NCBI RefSeq assembly: GCF_000007305.1
Contig: NC_003413.1
Coordinates: forward strand, 1,600,141-1,664,140
Reading direction: 5' to 3'
DNA from: Pyrococcus furiosus DSM 3638
GTDB lineage: Archaea > Methanobacteriota_B > Thermococci > Thermococcales > Thermococcaceae
DNA: 64,000 nucleotides
Position numbers and translations under genes: made by a program. The notes beneath the pieces were generated by a model. The model was not told the origin of the DNA. It saw only the letters and a program-made list of their open reading frames with translations, and ran no database searches. How positions within the stretch are numbered: the stretch's first letter is position 1; each line of letters starts with the position of its first letter. Below, in pieces: positions 17,660 through 27,154 of the stretch.

Positions 17660-18898
17660 ATGTATGAGGTAACGAAGTTTGGTGGAGAAGGTAAAAGGCT
17701 TGAGGACTACAGGGAAATAATAGGAGATGAAGCTCTGGAAGCTATTAAAGCTAAGGCAGAAAATCTGAAAGATAAGAGTTTTGTTCACGTAAACTCCACA
17801 TCTTTTGGTGGAGGAGTTGCTGAAATTCTGCACAACCTCGTCCCTCTGATGAGGGATGTCGGAATAGACGCAAGATGGTTTGTAATTGAGGGGACAAATG
17901 AATTTTTCAATGTTACAAAGAGTTTTCACAATGCTCTCCAGGGAAACAAGGAGCTTAGGTTAACTGAGGAAATGAAAAAGCTTTATTTAGAGATAAACAA
18001 AAAGAACGCAGAAGACATTGACCTGACCCAATTTGACTACGTCTTGATACACGATCCTCAACCGGCACCGCTTATAGAGTTTTATGAGAAAAGGCAGCCT
18101 TGGATTTGGAGATGCCATATAGATCTAAGTGATCCAAACTTGGAGTTTTGGAAGTTTCTGAGGCAGTTTGTCGAGAAATATGACAGATATATCTTCCACA
18201 TGGAAGAATACGTTCAAGAGGATCTAAACCAAGAGAAAGTCGTTATAATGCCTCCCTCTATTGATCCTCTCAGTGAAAAGAACATGGAGCTAAGTGAAAG
18301 TGAAATCTTAAAAACCTTAGAAAGGTTTGATGTAGATCCAGAGAGACCGATAATCACGCAGGTAGCTCGTTTTGACCCATGGAAAGGAGTCTTCGATGTA
18401 ATTGACGTTTACAGAAAAGTCAAGGAGAAGATACCAGAAGTTCAGCTCCTGCTAGTTGGTGTAATGGCGCATGATGACCCAGAAGGCTGGATATACTTTG
18501 AGAAAACCTTAAGAAAAATCGGAGAAGATTACGACATCAAAGTGCTTACAAACCTTACTGGAGTTCACGCAAGAGAGGTAAATGCCTTCCAGAGGGCAAG
18601 CGATGTGATTCTCCAGATGTCCATTAGGGAAGGATTCGGGTTGACCGTTACCGAAGCAATGTGGAAAGAAAAGCCAGTGGTAGGCAGAGCTGTGGGAGGA
18701 ATAAAACTCCAGATAGTGGATGGAAAAACAGGTTTCCTGGTGAAGGATGTTAACGATGCCATTGAGAAAACGCTTTATCTCCTCGAGCACAAAGATGTAG
18801 CACAGGAAATGGGCAAAAACGCCAAAGAAAGGATTAAAGAGAATTTCATAATAACAAAGCATCTTGAGAGGTATCTTGATTTACTAAATTCTTTTTAA
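17660..18898 (+). CDS. treT: Trehalose synthase, glycosyltransferring (TreT)
   Basis: A 412-residue GT4 (GT-B fold) glycosyltransferase that reversibly joins ADP/UDP-glucose and glucose to give trehalose, so imported trehalose can be split to glucose and NDP-glucose. The N-terminal domain carries NSTSFGGGVAEILHNLVP, and the C-terminal nucleotide domain carries VARFDPWKG and the E-x7-E motif EGFGLTVTE at about residue 324. Its position inside the transport operon is that of the characterised TreT of T. litoralis and P. furiosus. Confidence 0.94.
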   Translation: MYEVTKFGGEGKRLEDYREIIGDEALEAIKAKAENLKDKSFVHVNSTSFGGGVAEILHNLVPLMRDVGIDARWFVIEGTNEFFNVTKSFHNALQGNKELRLTEEMKKLYLEINKKNAEDIDLTQFDYVLIHDPQPAPLIEFYEKRQPWIWRCHIDLSDPNLEFWKFLRQFVEKYDRYIFHMEEYVQEDLNQEKVVIMPPSIDPLSEKNMELSESEILKTLERFDVDPERPIITQVARFDPWKGVFDVIDVYRKVKEKIPEVQLLLVGVMAHDDPEGWIYFEKTLRKIGEDYDIKVLTNLTGVHAREVNAFQRASDVILQMSIREGFGLTVTEAMWKEKPVVGRAVGGIKLQIVDGKTGFLVKDVNDAIEKTLYLLEHKDVAQEMGKNAKERIKENFIITKHLERYLDLLNSF

Positions 18899-18930
18899 AC
18901 CTCCTTCCAATATATTTTTAGGTGACAGTA

Positions 18931-19947
18931 ATGGAGATTCCCCCAGAAATTTCACATGCTTTGAGTGAGATTGGATTTACAAAGTATGAAATCCTCACTT
19001 ACTGGACTCTCTTGGTTTATGGGCCCAGTACTGCGAAGGAAATATCCACAAAAAGCGGGATTCCATACAACAGGGTCTATGATACAATATCCTCCTTAAA
19101 ACTTAGAGGATTTGTGACTGAAATTGAAGGGACACCAAAGGTATACGCTGCCTACTCACCAAGAATAGCATTTTTCAGGTTCAAAAAAGAACTCGAAGAC
19201 ATAATGAAAAAGCTCGAAATTGAGCTTAATAATGTAAAAAAGGAAGAACAGAGACCTGCAATATGGAGGAGCAGGAGTTTTGACGAAGCCATTGAGATGT
19301 TCAGAGAGTCACTCTATTCAGCTAAAAATGAGGTTATAGTAGTTACTCCAAGCGAATTCTTTGAAACAATAAGAGAAGATTTGATCAAAACTCTCGAGAG
19401 AGGTGTAACGGTGTCCCTCTATATCGACAAAATCCCGGATCTATCAGAGTTCAAAGGGAAAGGGAATTTCTTTGTTAGGCAGTTCTACAAGCTGAACCAC
19501 TTAATAGGCATGACTGATGGAAAAGAGGTAGTCACAATTCAGAATGCCACTTTTGACTCTATTGGACCTCCTTCATTTAAGTCCACTTATCCTGAGATAA
19601 TATTCTCCCAATACAGTCTCATAATAGAAATTTTCAAGGAATCCACACTCGAAAAAGAGATTATCGGCAATCCAAAAGATATTAGATTCTTCGCTATGTT
19701 TCATGCAGTAGACTTTGTTAAAAATCACTTAAAAAACAGAAACATCTATGCTGAGATAACTGGAAAAAACTTGGAGTCAGGCAGATTAGAAACCCTTACC
19801 GGAAGGGTTGTAGGATACACACTCTCTCTCAGGGAAGCCGTTAACAATATCCATCTCGAAACTGAAAACGGGGTTGTAAAGGTTGGAGGCATGTTTGCGG
19901 TTATTGAAGATTATGAAAGTACTGAAATAAAATTCATTATGGGGTGA
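18931..19947 (+). CDS. trmB: TrmB, sugar-responsive transcriptional regulator
   Basis: A 338-residue regulator. The N-terminal winged helix ([39 protein letters not shown] cut at about residues 15-52) binds operators. A coiled-coil follows at about 75-110, then a C-terminal sugar-binding domain that senses maltose, trehalose or glucose. ATG 18931 with GGTGA 5 bases upstream gives exactly the published length of 338. It represses the malE operon through the box at about 14497 and is cotranscribed with its targets; its stop overlaps the frame leading into malK. Confidence 0.95.
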
Positions 19948-19952
19948 TTTTT

Positions 19953-21071
19953 ATGGCTGGTGTTAGGCTTGTAGATGTTTGGAAGGTGTTTGGGGAGGTT
20001 ACTGCTGTTAGGGAGTTGAGTTTGGAGGTTAAGGATGGGGAGTTTATGATTCTTTTGGGCCCGAGTGGTTGTGGGAAGACAACAACGCTCAGGATGATTG
20101 CTGGGCTGGAGGAGCCGAGTAGGGGGCAGATTTACATTGGTGATAGGCTGGTTGCTGACCCGGAGAAGGGAATTTTCGTCCCGCCGAAGGATAGGGATAT
20201 TGCGATGGTTTTTCAGAGTTATGCGTTGTACCCGCATATGACTGTTTATGATAATATTGCTTTTCCGTTGAAGCTCAGGAAGGTTCCGAGGCAGGAGATT
20301 GACCAGCGTGTTAGGGAGGTTGCTGAGCTCCTCGGTTTGACGGAGCTTTTGAATAGGAAGCCGAGGGAATTAAGCGGTGGGCAGAGGCAGCGTGTTGCGT
20401 TGGGTAGGGCGATTGTTAGGAAGCCGCAGGTGTTTTTGATGGATGAGCCTTTGAGTAATTTGGATGCTAAGTTGAGGGTTAGGATGCGTGCTGAACTGAA
20501 GAAGTTGCAGAGGCAGCTTGGTGTGACGACGATTTACGTGACCCACGATCAGGTTGAGGCTATGACGATGGGTGATAGGATTGCTGTGATGAATGGGGGT
20601 GTTTTGCAGCAGGTTGGTTCGCCGGATGAGGTTTATGATAAGCCTGCGAATACTTTTGTGGCTGGTTTTATTGGAAGCCCGCCGATGAATTTTCTTGATG
20701 CTATTGTTACTGAGGATGGGTTTGTGGATTTTGGGGAGTTTAGGTTGAAGCTTCTTCCGGATCAGTTTGAGGTTTTGGGGGAGTTGGGTTATGTTGGTAG
20801 GGAGGTAATCTTTGGTATTCGTCCGGAGGATTTGTATGATGCGATGTTTGCTCGGGTGAGGGTTCCTGGGGAGAATTTGGTTAGGGCTGTGGTTGAGATT
20901 GTGGAGAATTTGGGTAGTGAGAGGATTGTGCATTTGCGTGTTGGTGGTGTGACTTTTGTTGGTGCTTTTCGTTCGGAGTCTAGGGTTAGGGAGGGTGTGG
21001 AGGTTGATGTTGTGTTTGATATGAAGAAGATTCACATCTTCGACAAAACCACAGGAAAAGCAATATTCTAG
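19953..21071 (+). CDS. malK: Trehalose/maltose ABC transporter ATPase MalK
   Basis: A 372-residue ATPase. Walker A GPSGCGKTTT is at about residues 36-45, signature LSGGQRQRVALGRAI near 142, Walker B VFLMDEPLSNLDAK near 160, the H-loop TIYVTHD near 194, and a C-terminal OB/TOBE regulatory domain from about 240. ATG 19953 has GGGGTGA 6 bases upstream and gives the length of the T. litoralis protein. The coding strand is extremely G/T-rich until about 21030 and then returns to normal codons, unlike all neighbours, leaving a 221-codon open frame on the other strand that I treat as a shadow. Confidence 0.95.
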   Translation: MAGVRLVDVWKVFGEVTAVRELSLEVKDGEFMILLGPSGCGKTTTLRMIAGLEEPSRGQIYIGDRLVADPEKGIFVPPKDRDIAMVFQSYALYPHMTVYDNIAFPLKLRKVPRQEIDQRVREVAELLGLTELLNRKPRELSGGQRQRVALGRAIVRKPQVFLMDEPLSNLDAKLRVRMRAELKKLQRQLGVTTIYVTHDQVEAMTMGDRIAVMNGGVLQQVGSPDEVYDKPANTFVAGFIGSPPMNFLDAIVTEDGFVDFGEFRLKLLPDQFEVLGELGYVGREVIFGIRPEDLYDAMFARVRVPGENLVRAVVEIVENLGSERIVHLRVGGVTFVGAFRSESRVREGVEVDVVFDMKKIHIFDKTTGKAIF

Positions 21072-21135
21072 GCCTCTTCTCCTCCCTTAAATTTTAAAAA
21101 CAATTCATGCATAACAAATGCCAAGGTGGTGTTGT

Positions 21136-22620
21136 GTGCTAGCCGTTATAACTTTCACAGATCCAAGGAAAACTGCCCTTTCAGTAGAGAGGGAAAAAGC
21201 CCTGTTGGAAAAACATAAAAACCTTATAAAGGAACTGAAGTCCTCTAACCTCGAAGTTTTTGACGTTAATGAGGCTCTTGGGAAATATGAAGCCCTCGAA
21301 AGGGGAGAAAACTTTGGAGTTGATGATAAAGAGGAAGTCCTTAAAGCTTCCAGATTGATAGGCTCCAGAGATATAAGTGGAATTATCTTGGGCCTGTGGC
21401 ACTGGACGGAGAGCAATCTTGTAACGTTGCTGGCAAAGGAAACCAACAAACCTCTGCTTCTCTATGCCGACGATGATCCAGCTTGGGCTGGGAGTACATG
21501 TATAACCTCTGTTGGAGCTTCCCTATGGGAAAGCTCCGTAAACTATCATGCCCTACACCATGTAAGGCTTAAGGGAGATGTAGAGAAAGTAAAAGCATGG
21601 GCAAGGGCTGCAGAGGCTGTATCGAAGCTATCCAAAAAATCCTTACTTCTCTGGGGAGCTCCTTATACACTTGGAATGGAGCATTTAATGGACGACCTTC
21701 CAAGATTAAAAAGGTTTATAGGGGACTTCTTGATCCTCGATCAGTACACAATAATCAAGAGAGCAGATTCAATGATTAGTGATGAAAAAGAGCGTATTCG
21801 TGTTGAGGAGTTCTTTGACTGGCTGAATGAGAAGGCAAAGGTTAATTATGACAATAAAATGCTAACTCCGGAGGTTTTAAGGAGACAGATAGCCATATAC
21901 CTCGCCGCAAAGGATATCTGGAAGGAATATGAACAAGAAACGGTAGCTGTTTCGATTAAATGCCAGCCGGAGCTTAGTGAGATATATGGAGTGACCGCAT
22001 GTCTAATCCCAGCTCTCTTCCCGTTTAATGCCGATGCAAAAGGAGAAAAACCTGTTGTGCCAGCTACATGTGAAGGAGACGTGAAAGGGACTATAAGCTC
22101 TGCTTTACTCTTTTATTTGAGTGGAAAACCCCCGCTTTTTGGTGACATAAAGTACGTTGACGATGAGCTTGTACTGATAGCAAACTGCGGTGCCTCATCC
22201 CTTTACTATGCAAAGCTCAGCGAAAACCCCGAAGAAAACCTCAAGGAAACAACCATACAAGGCCAATGCCAAGGAAAAAGCGGAGGAGCATTAACATATA
22301 GAACTCCACCAACTAAGCTCACCGTTGCAAGGCTTATAAGAAAAGGAGGAGAGTACTACCTCCTATACTTCCTTGCAGAGGGGGTTGAGATCACTGAAGA
22401 AATCGAATCCAAGCTAAAATGGGGCAAACAATGGCCTCATACAGCAATAAGGAATCCCCTCGACAAGGAGAAGTTCCTAAATATAATGGGGGCAAATCAT
22501 CTCTCAGCAGTTCCTGGAGATTTCACGGAGGAAATTGAGTTCGTAGCAAGAATGTGGGGTATCAAAGCGGTAAATCTGAGAAAGAAGGAAGAAGTTGAGA
22601 ATTTTTTGACTTCTCTTTAA
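21136..22620 (+). CDS. L-fucose isomerase-like protein
   Basis: A 494-residue protein related to the FucI/AraA ketol-isomerase fold. The segments SIKCQPELSEIYGVTACLIPALF (about residues 276-298) and VPATCEGDVKGTISSALLFYLSG (about 314-336) match the conserved active-site region of the family (E and D metal ligands in CEGD). GTG 21136 was chosen because AAGGTGGT (21123-21130) is 5 bases upstream; ATG 21118 precedes that site. TTTTAAAAAC about 40 bases earlier could be its promoter. The true sugar is unknown. It leads a three-gene carbohydrate string. Confidence 0.7.
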   Translation: MLAVITFTDPRKTALSVEREKALLEKHKNLIKELKSSNLEVFDVNEALGKYEALERGENFGVDDKEEVLKASRLIGSRDISGIILGLWHWTESNLVTLLAKETNKPLLLYADDDPAWAGSTCITSVGASLWESSVNYHALHHVRLKGDVEKVKAWARAAEAVSKLSKKSLLLWGAPYTLGMEHLMDDLPRLKRFIGDFLILDQYTIIKRADSMISDEKERIRVEEFFDWLNEKAKVNYDNKMLTPEVLRRQIAIYLAAKDIWKEYEQETVAVSIKCQPELSEIYGVTACLIPALFPFNADAKGEKPVVPATCEGDVKGTISSALLFYLSGKPPLFGDIKYVDDELVLIANCGASSLYYAKLSENPEENLKETTIQGQCQGKSGGALTYRTPPTKLTVARLIRKGGEYYLLYFLAEGVEITEEIESKLKWGKQWPHTAIRNPLDKEKFLNIMGANHLSAVPGDFTEEIEFVARMWGIKAVNLRKKEEVENFLTSL

Positions 22621-22644
22621 TCTCAATTCTTTGGAGGTTGAGGG

Positions 22645-24558
22645 ATGTCAGTTATTCTCTCTTATAACGGGGCTTTTGCCGTTACGAGACAAAATGGAGA
22701 TATGAAAGATGGCTATGATGGTTTTTATATCTTTGACACTCGCTTTCTAAAGGGAGTGAAGCTCAAGTTAGATAAGAACAGCGTGCTCATAGGAAGCTCT
22801 CAGGATGGCCCGAGAAAGGCATATTCTCATTTTTCCATAGAAGATGAAGTAGTTCTGTTGAGAAAGCGAGAAATAAAGGACAACTGGGCATATAGAGAAG
22901 AACTTCAGTTCTACAATACCTCAAAGAGGAAGGTGCACCTTAGAGTGGAGTACTCCTTTAAAGTTCCAATAGAAGATATTTTTGAAGTTAGAAAATTCGG
23001 AGGACAAAAAATTAGACGCAGGATCAAGAGCTCTCTTGGAGACGAAAATGAGTATTCCTATACTGGAAAAGATAAAATCAAAAGAAATCTGAAGATCAAA
23101 ACAAACATGAGAACTGAAAAAGGACTGGCATTTGCAGAGATTACTCTAGAACCCCTTGAGAAAGAGACTCTCTACCTTGAATTCATTCCCAAGATTTCGA
23201 AGGAAGGACTTGAAATATTTTTGACAGAAAAGCCTCTTTTGCTTCCAAATGTTGTCTCAACGAACTTAACATGGCTTGATAGAGTTTTTGAGCGGGCTAT
23301 TGAGGATCTAACTGCCTTGACAGCGTACACCAACTATGGAATGGTTCCATTTGCTGGTATTCCGTATTATGCATGTCCTTTTGGAAGAGACAGCATTATC
23401 ACATCGTGGTTTCTGCTTCCATATTATCCCCAGTATGCCGAAGGCACTTTAAAATTCTTTGCCAAGATTCAGGGAAAGAAGTTTAATCCACTTAATGAAG
23501 AAGAGCCCGGCAAGATTCCCCACGAGTTTAGGTTTGGTGAGTTGTCTCATTCGAGAAAAATGCCTTTTGCTCCTTATTACGGAACCGTAGATGCAACCCC
23601 TCTCTACGTTATTTTAGCCGCTGAATACCTTCGGTGGACTGGTGATAGGGAGCTAATAGAAAGGCTCAAACCAAATCTGACTGCTGCGGTGGAATGGATT
23701 TTGAGGAGACTTGATGAAGGTGGGGGATACATAAGGTATAAGGGAGGACTCTTGGCTAATCAAGGATGGAAGGACTCGAAGGAAGGCATTCCAACTGAGG
23801 AGGGCACCCCTACTAAACCACCTGTTGCCTTGGTAGAAGTGCAGGGATATGCCTATAAGGCACTTATGGATGCAGCTTCACTTGGTCTGACTTCACTGGA
23901 TCCAAAAATGCTCAAAAAGGAAGCAGAAGAACTAAAGAAGAGATTTAACAAGGATTTCTGGTGCGATGGCTTCTATGCTCTTGCTCTAGATGGAGACAAC
24001 GTTCCATCTAAGGTGGTCTCTTCCAACATGGGGCATCTCTTATTTACCGGAATAGCTGAGCATCAAGAAAAAATAGCTGAAAGGTTATTTGAGGAGGACA
24101 TGTTCTCTGGATGGGGAATTAGAACACTCAGCTCAAAGGAAAAGGCCTATAACCCATTTAGCTATCACAATGGTAGCATATGGCCTCACGACAATGCAGT
24201 AATTGCCATTGGACTTGCATCAATTGGAGAAAAGGAAAAGGCAAGAATGCTTGCAGAGGCGATATTCAAAACTGCAAAGTTCCTTCCCAATTCTCAGCTT
24301 CCAGAACTCTTCAGTGGTCTTGAGAGTGAATATCCACTATTATGCCCTAGGGCAAATGCCCCACAGGCGTGGAGTGCTGCGAGTGTATTTGCACTTCTCA
24401 CAGCTCTGTTAGGTCTTAAAGCTGAAAAAGAACTAACTGTTTCCCCCTTATTGCCCAAAAACTTTAAGGTTTCAGCGTTGGTTAGGTTTAGAAGGAAGGC
24501 ATACTTGATTGAATCTCAAGAGAAGGAGGTTGTTAGATTTGAAGAGCGAGATATTTGA
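22645..24558 (+). CDS. Glycogen debranching-type / amylo-alpha-1,6-glucosidase-like enzyme
   Basis: A 637-residue protein. The N-terminal beta-rich domain (about residues 1-200, with YDGFYIFDTRFLKGVKL) resembles the N-terminal domain of bacterial glycogen debranching-like proteins. The C-terminal part is a six-hairpin alpha/alpha barrel (PYYACPFGRDSIITSWFLLP near 245; PFSYHNGSIWPHDNAVIA near 505; PRANAPQAWSAAS near 570), with acidic residues such as D of GRDS and E of PELFSGLES as candidate catalysts. There is no signal peptide, so it is intracellular. The exact linkage cleaved is not known. Confidence 0.75.
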   Translation: MSVILSYNGAFAVTRQNGDMKDGYDGFYIFDTRFLKGVKLKLDKNSVLIGSSQDGPRKAYSHFSIEDEVVLLRKREIKDNWAYREELQFYNTSKRKVHLRVEYSFKVPIEDIFEVRKFGGQKIRRRIKSSLGDENEYSYTGKDKIKRNLKIKTNMRTEKGLAFAEITLEPLEKETLYLEFIPKISKEGLEIFLTEKPLLLPNVVSTNLTWLDRVFERAIEDLTALTAYTNYGMVPFAGIPYYACPFGRDSIITSWFLLPYYPQYAEGTLKFFAKIQGKKFNPLNEEEPGKIPHEFRFGELSHSRKMPFAPYYGTVDATPLYVILAAEYLRWTGDRELIERLKPNLTAAVEWILRRLDEGGGYIRYKGGLLANQGWKDSKEGIPTEEGTPTKPPVALVEVQGYAYKALMDAASLGLTSLDPKMLKKEAEELKKRFNKDFWCDGFYALALDGDNVPSKVVSSNMGHLLFTGIAEHQEKIAERLFEEDMFSGWGIRTLSSKEKAYNPFSYHNGSIWPHDNAVIAIGLASIGEKEKARMLAEAIFKTAKFLPNSQLPELFSGLESEYPLLCPRANAPQAWSAASVFALLTALLGLKAEKELTVSPLLPKNFKVSALVRFRRKAYLIESQEKEVVRFEERDI

Positions 24559-25498
24559 AAAGATTATCAAAATAGAAGGGAACAAAATTGACATAAAGCC
24601 TCCAAAAAAGATTCCTCAGCCTATTTTGTCTCCCTCTAGAGAAGGTTTTGATTCAAGAAACACTTACAATCCTGCGGTTATTAAAGAGAAGGACAGGATA
24701 GTAATGCTTTACAGAGCAGAATCCAAAGAAGATAAGCTGACGGGCAGGATTGGGCTTGCAATAAGTTACGATGGCATTAACTTTTTTAGACATCCAGAAC
24801 CAATAATTGAACCCGAATACAAGTGGGAAAGTGTTGGTGTTGAAGATCCAAGGATAGTGAAGGTTGGTAAGACGTACTATATGACTTACACCGGTTACGA
24901 TGGTAAAACAGCGAGGTTGTGTCTGGCGACCTCAAAGAATATGCTAACATGGAAGAAACACGGGCCAATTTTTGAAGGTTTTGAGTACAAAAAGAACAAC
25001 ATCAAAGGTTGGACAAAAAGCGGCGCAATCTTGCCAAAAAAGCTTGAAAAAGGCAATTTTAAGGGAAACTACTTGATGTATTTTGGCGATTCAAATATCT
25101 GGATGGCAGTTTCAAAGGACTTGGTCAACTGGGAGTACATGAAAGAGCCTGTGCTATCTCCAAGAGAAGGATACTTCGATAACGTTCTGGTTGAACCTGG
25201 CCCACCTTTGTTTGAGACTAGCTATGGAATAGCTTTGATTTACAATAGCGCTGGCAGATATGGAGATAAGTTAAAGTACAAAGTGGGAGTTGTAATTTTC
25301 GATAAAGAATACCCAGATAAGGTTGTTGCAAGGACTGAAACCCCACTAATGGTTCCGGAGTATGAATGGGAGCTTTATGGCCACGTTAATAATGTCGTCT
25401 TTGTTGAAGGCATGGTGGAACACGAGAACAAGATTTTGCTGTATTACGGTGGAGCTGATAGGCATATTGGTTTAGCCTACTGGACAACAGACTTATAA
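24539..25498 (+). CDS. GH130-like mannoside phosphorylase/hydrolase family protein
   Basis: A 319-residue five-bladed beta-propeller of the GH130 type. Conserved pieces are NTYNPAVI, IGLAISYDGINF, VGVEDPRIVKVGKTYYMTYTGYDG and the C-terminal YYGGADRHIGLAYW. Characterised GH130 enzymes phosphorolyse or hydrolyse beta-mannosides, so an oligomannoside substrate is plausible but unproven. I chose the TTG at 24539, 8 bases after GGAGGT (24525-24530), so it overlaps the previous gene by 20 bases; a TTG at 24530 overlaps the binding site. Confidence 0.78.
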   Translation: MKSEIFEKIIKIEGNKIDIKPPKKIPQPILSPSREGFDSRNTYNPAVIKEKDRIVMLYRAESKEDKLTGRIGLAISYDGINFFRHPEPIIEPEYKWESVGVEDPRIVKVGKTYYMTYTGYDGKTARLCLATSKNMLTWKKHGPIFEGFEYKKNNIKGWTKSGAILPKKLEKGNFKGNYLMYFGDSNIWMAVSKDLVNWEYMKEPVLSPREGYFDNVLVEPGPPLFETSYGIALIYNSAGRYGDKLKYKVGVVIFDKEYPDKVVARTETPLMVPEYEWELYGHVNNVVFVEGMVEHENKILLYYGGADRHIGLAYWTTDL

Positions 25499-25502
25499 AA
25501 CC
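25493..25502 (+). promoter_or_regulatory. TATA box before the thiamine/iron-type permease
   Basis: CTTATAAAAC overlaps the end of the GH130-like gene and lies about 25 bases before the ATG at 25522, which has no SD. Transcription would start at or next to the ATG. Confidence 0.45.
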
Positions 25503-25521
25503 ATATAACTCATTAAATCCG

Positions 25522-26490
25522 ATGAGAATGAAGTGGAGAAACTTCATAGTTTTCCTACCTCTTGTTTTCCTCTTCATGTTCTTTTATTTCCCTCTAATGA
25601 GCATATTAAAGGAGGGTTTGTGGGATAACGGGATTACGCTGAAGTATATTCTCCAGGTAATCTCAAACAGCTATCACAGAAGGGTTGTATTTTTCACTTT
25701 TTGGCAGGCACTTGCCTCTACACTCTTAACACTGTTGTTGGGGTTACCTGGGGCGTATATCTTTGCAAAATATGACTTCCCAGGCAAGGGAATTTTAAAA
25801 GCCCTTCTAACGGTTCCCTTTGTAATGCCTAGCATCATGGTTGCCTTGGGCTTTATACTCCTATTTGGGCGATCTGGAGTAATTGCACAGCTGATTGGAA
25901 GGGATCCAGGAATTCTCTACTCATGGAAGGCAATAATTTTGGCTCACGCCTTTTACAACTTTCCCGTGGTTGTGAGGATGGTGTCTTCATTATGGCAGCG
26001 CATAAACCCCCACTACGAAGAAGCCGCCATAAGCTTGGGGGCAAGGGGATTCACACTCTTTAGGAAAGTCACCTTACCGATGCTCATGCCGGCTATATTT
26101 GCCTCCTCAATGCTGACATTTGTCTTCTGCTTTTTGAGTTTTTCAATCCCTTTAATCCTTGGTGGATACCAGTATGCGACCATAGAGGTTGACATATTCA
26201 CGGCAATAATGACCCTCTTGGACTTCAAAACAGGAGCGGCTTTGGCTATAATTCAAATCTTTTTAAGCTTTATTTTTATGTACCTCTACTTAAAAAGCCT
26301 TGACCTTTATGCAAAGGCCGAGGAACAGAGAATATTTAGAAAACCACTACCTCTAACCTTGAAAGAACTTTTGGGCGTAAAGGGAGTGTTTATAACACTC
26401 TACTCCAGCGTAGTGTTCCTTTTTATTTTATCTCCTCTAATAGCTGTTGTTTACCACTCGTTCACCTATGGAGGCAGGTTTACCCCTTGA
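25522..26490 (+). CDS. Thiamine/iron-type ABC permease, N-terminal half (frameshifted)
   Basis: 322 residues covering the first permease domain of a ThiP/FbpB-like two-domain protein, with six helices and an EAA loop EEAAISLGARGFTLFRKVTLP near residue 173. The frame stops at TGA 26488-26490 just after TYGGRFTP, in the middle of the linker helix. Removing one C from the CCCC run at 26483-26486 would continue as FTLEWYRRVFSPEYNP in the frame of the next ORF. The gene is therefore either broken by one base, a sequencing error, or frameshifted in translation. Confidence 0.8.
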   Translation: MRMKWRNFIVFLPLVFLFMFFYFPLMSILKEGLWDNGITLKYILQVISNSYHRRVVFFTFWQALASTLLTLLLGLPGAYIFAKYDFPGKGILKALLTVPFVMPSIMVALGFILLFGRSGVIAQLIGRDPGILYSWKAIILAHAFYNFPVVVRMVSSLWQRINPHYEEAAISLGARGFTLFRKVTLPMLMPAIFASSMLTFVFCFLSFSIPLILGGYQYATIEVDIFTAIMTLLDFKTGAALAIIQIFLSFIFMYLYLKSLDLYAKAEEQRIFRKPLPLTLKELLGVKGVFITLYSSVVFLFILSPLIAVVYHSFTYGGRFTP

Positions 26491-27154
26491 ATGGTACAGA
26501 AGGGTTTTCTCCCCAGAGTATAACCCTATATTCGGTGCAAACAGCATAACAGCGATTAGGAATTCCTTCTTCTTTGGATTTTCTACAGTTCTTATTTCGA
26601 CTCTTTTGGCTTTAAGCATAGCTTACATAATGTACAGATGGGAATTCAAGGGCAAAAACATATTTGATGCACTTGTGATGCTGCCTTTGGCTTCTTCTGC
26701 AATAACCCTTGGCTTAGGATACATAAGGGCTTTCCACAAACCCCCTCTGAACCTTTTAGGCACCTGGTACCTGATAGTCTTTGCACACACGATTATTGCC
26801 TACCCCTTTGTTCTAAGAGCAATCTCCACGGTGCTGAAGAAGATAAAGCCCAGCCTAAAGGAAGCCGCCATGAGCTTGGGAGCCAACGAACTCAAAGCAT
26901 TCTTGAAAGTTGAGCTTCCTCTCGCTTTTGGAAGCATAGTAGTGGGGGCGATATTCGCCTTTGCGATGAGCATAGCCGAGCTTGGAGCTACCTACATGAT
27001 ATACAAGCCCGAATACACAACAATAACCATTGCAATATACCGCTTTTTAGGCTCACGGCAACTCGGTCCGGCATCAGCAATGTCCGTTATTTTAATGCTG
27101 GTCAGTACAATAGCCTTTATTTTAATTGAGAGAACGGGGGAGGAGATATGGTGA
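26468..27154 (+). CDS. Thiamine/iron-type ABC permease, C-terminal half (frameshifted)
   Basis: Second permease domain of the same protein, in the +1 frame relative to the first half and overlapping it. The EAA loop is KEAAMSLGANELKAFLKVELPLAFGS. The ATG at 26468 is only the nearest start; the true protein most likely continues from the upstream frame, since LEWYRRVFSPEY is ordinary family sequence. The ATPase gene overlaps its 3' end by 7 bases. Confidence 0.75.
   Translation: MEAGLPLEWYRRVFSPEYNPIFGANSITAIRNSFFFGFSTVLISTLLALSIAYIMYRWEFKGKNIFDALVMLPLASSAITLGLGYIRAFHKPPLNLLGTWYLIVFAHTIIAYPFVLRAISTVLKKIKPSLKEAAMSLGANELKAFLKVELPLAFGSIVVGAIFAFAMSIAELGATYMIYKPEYTTITIAIYRFLGSRQLGPASAMSVILMLVSTIAFILIERTGEEIW

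Noticed and set aside
20370-21035. 221-codon open frame on the minus strand opposite malK
   Set aside because: It results from the lack of stop codons caused by the G/T-rich malK strand. Its protein is low-complexity and rich in Asn, His, Pro and Thr, with no start signals.
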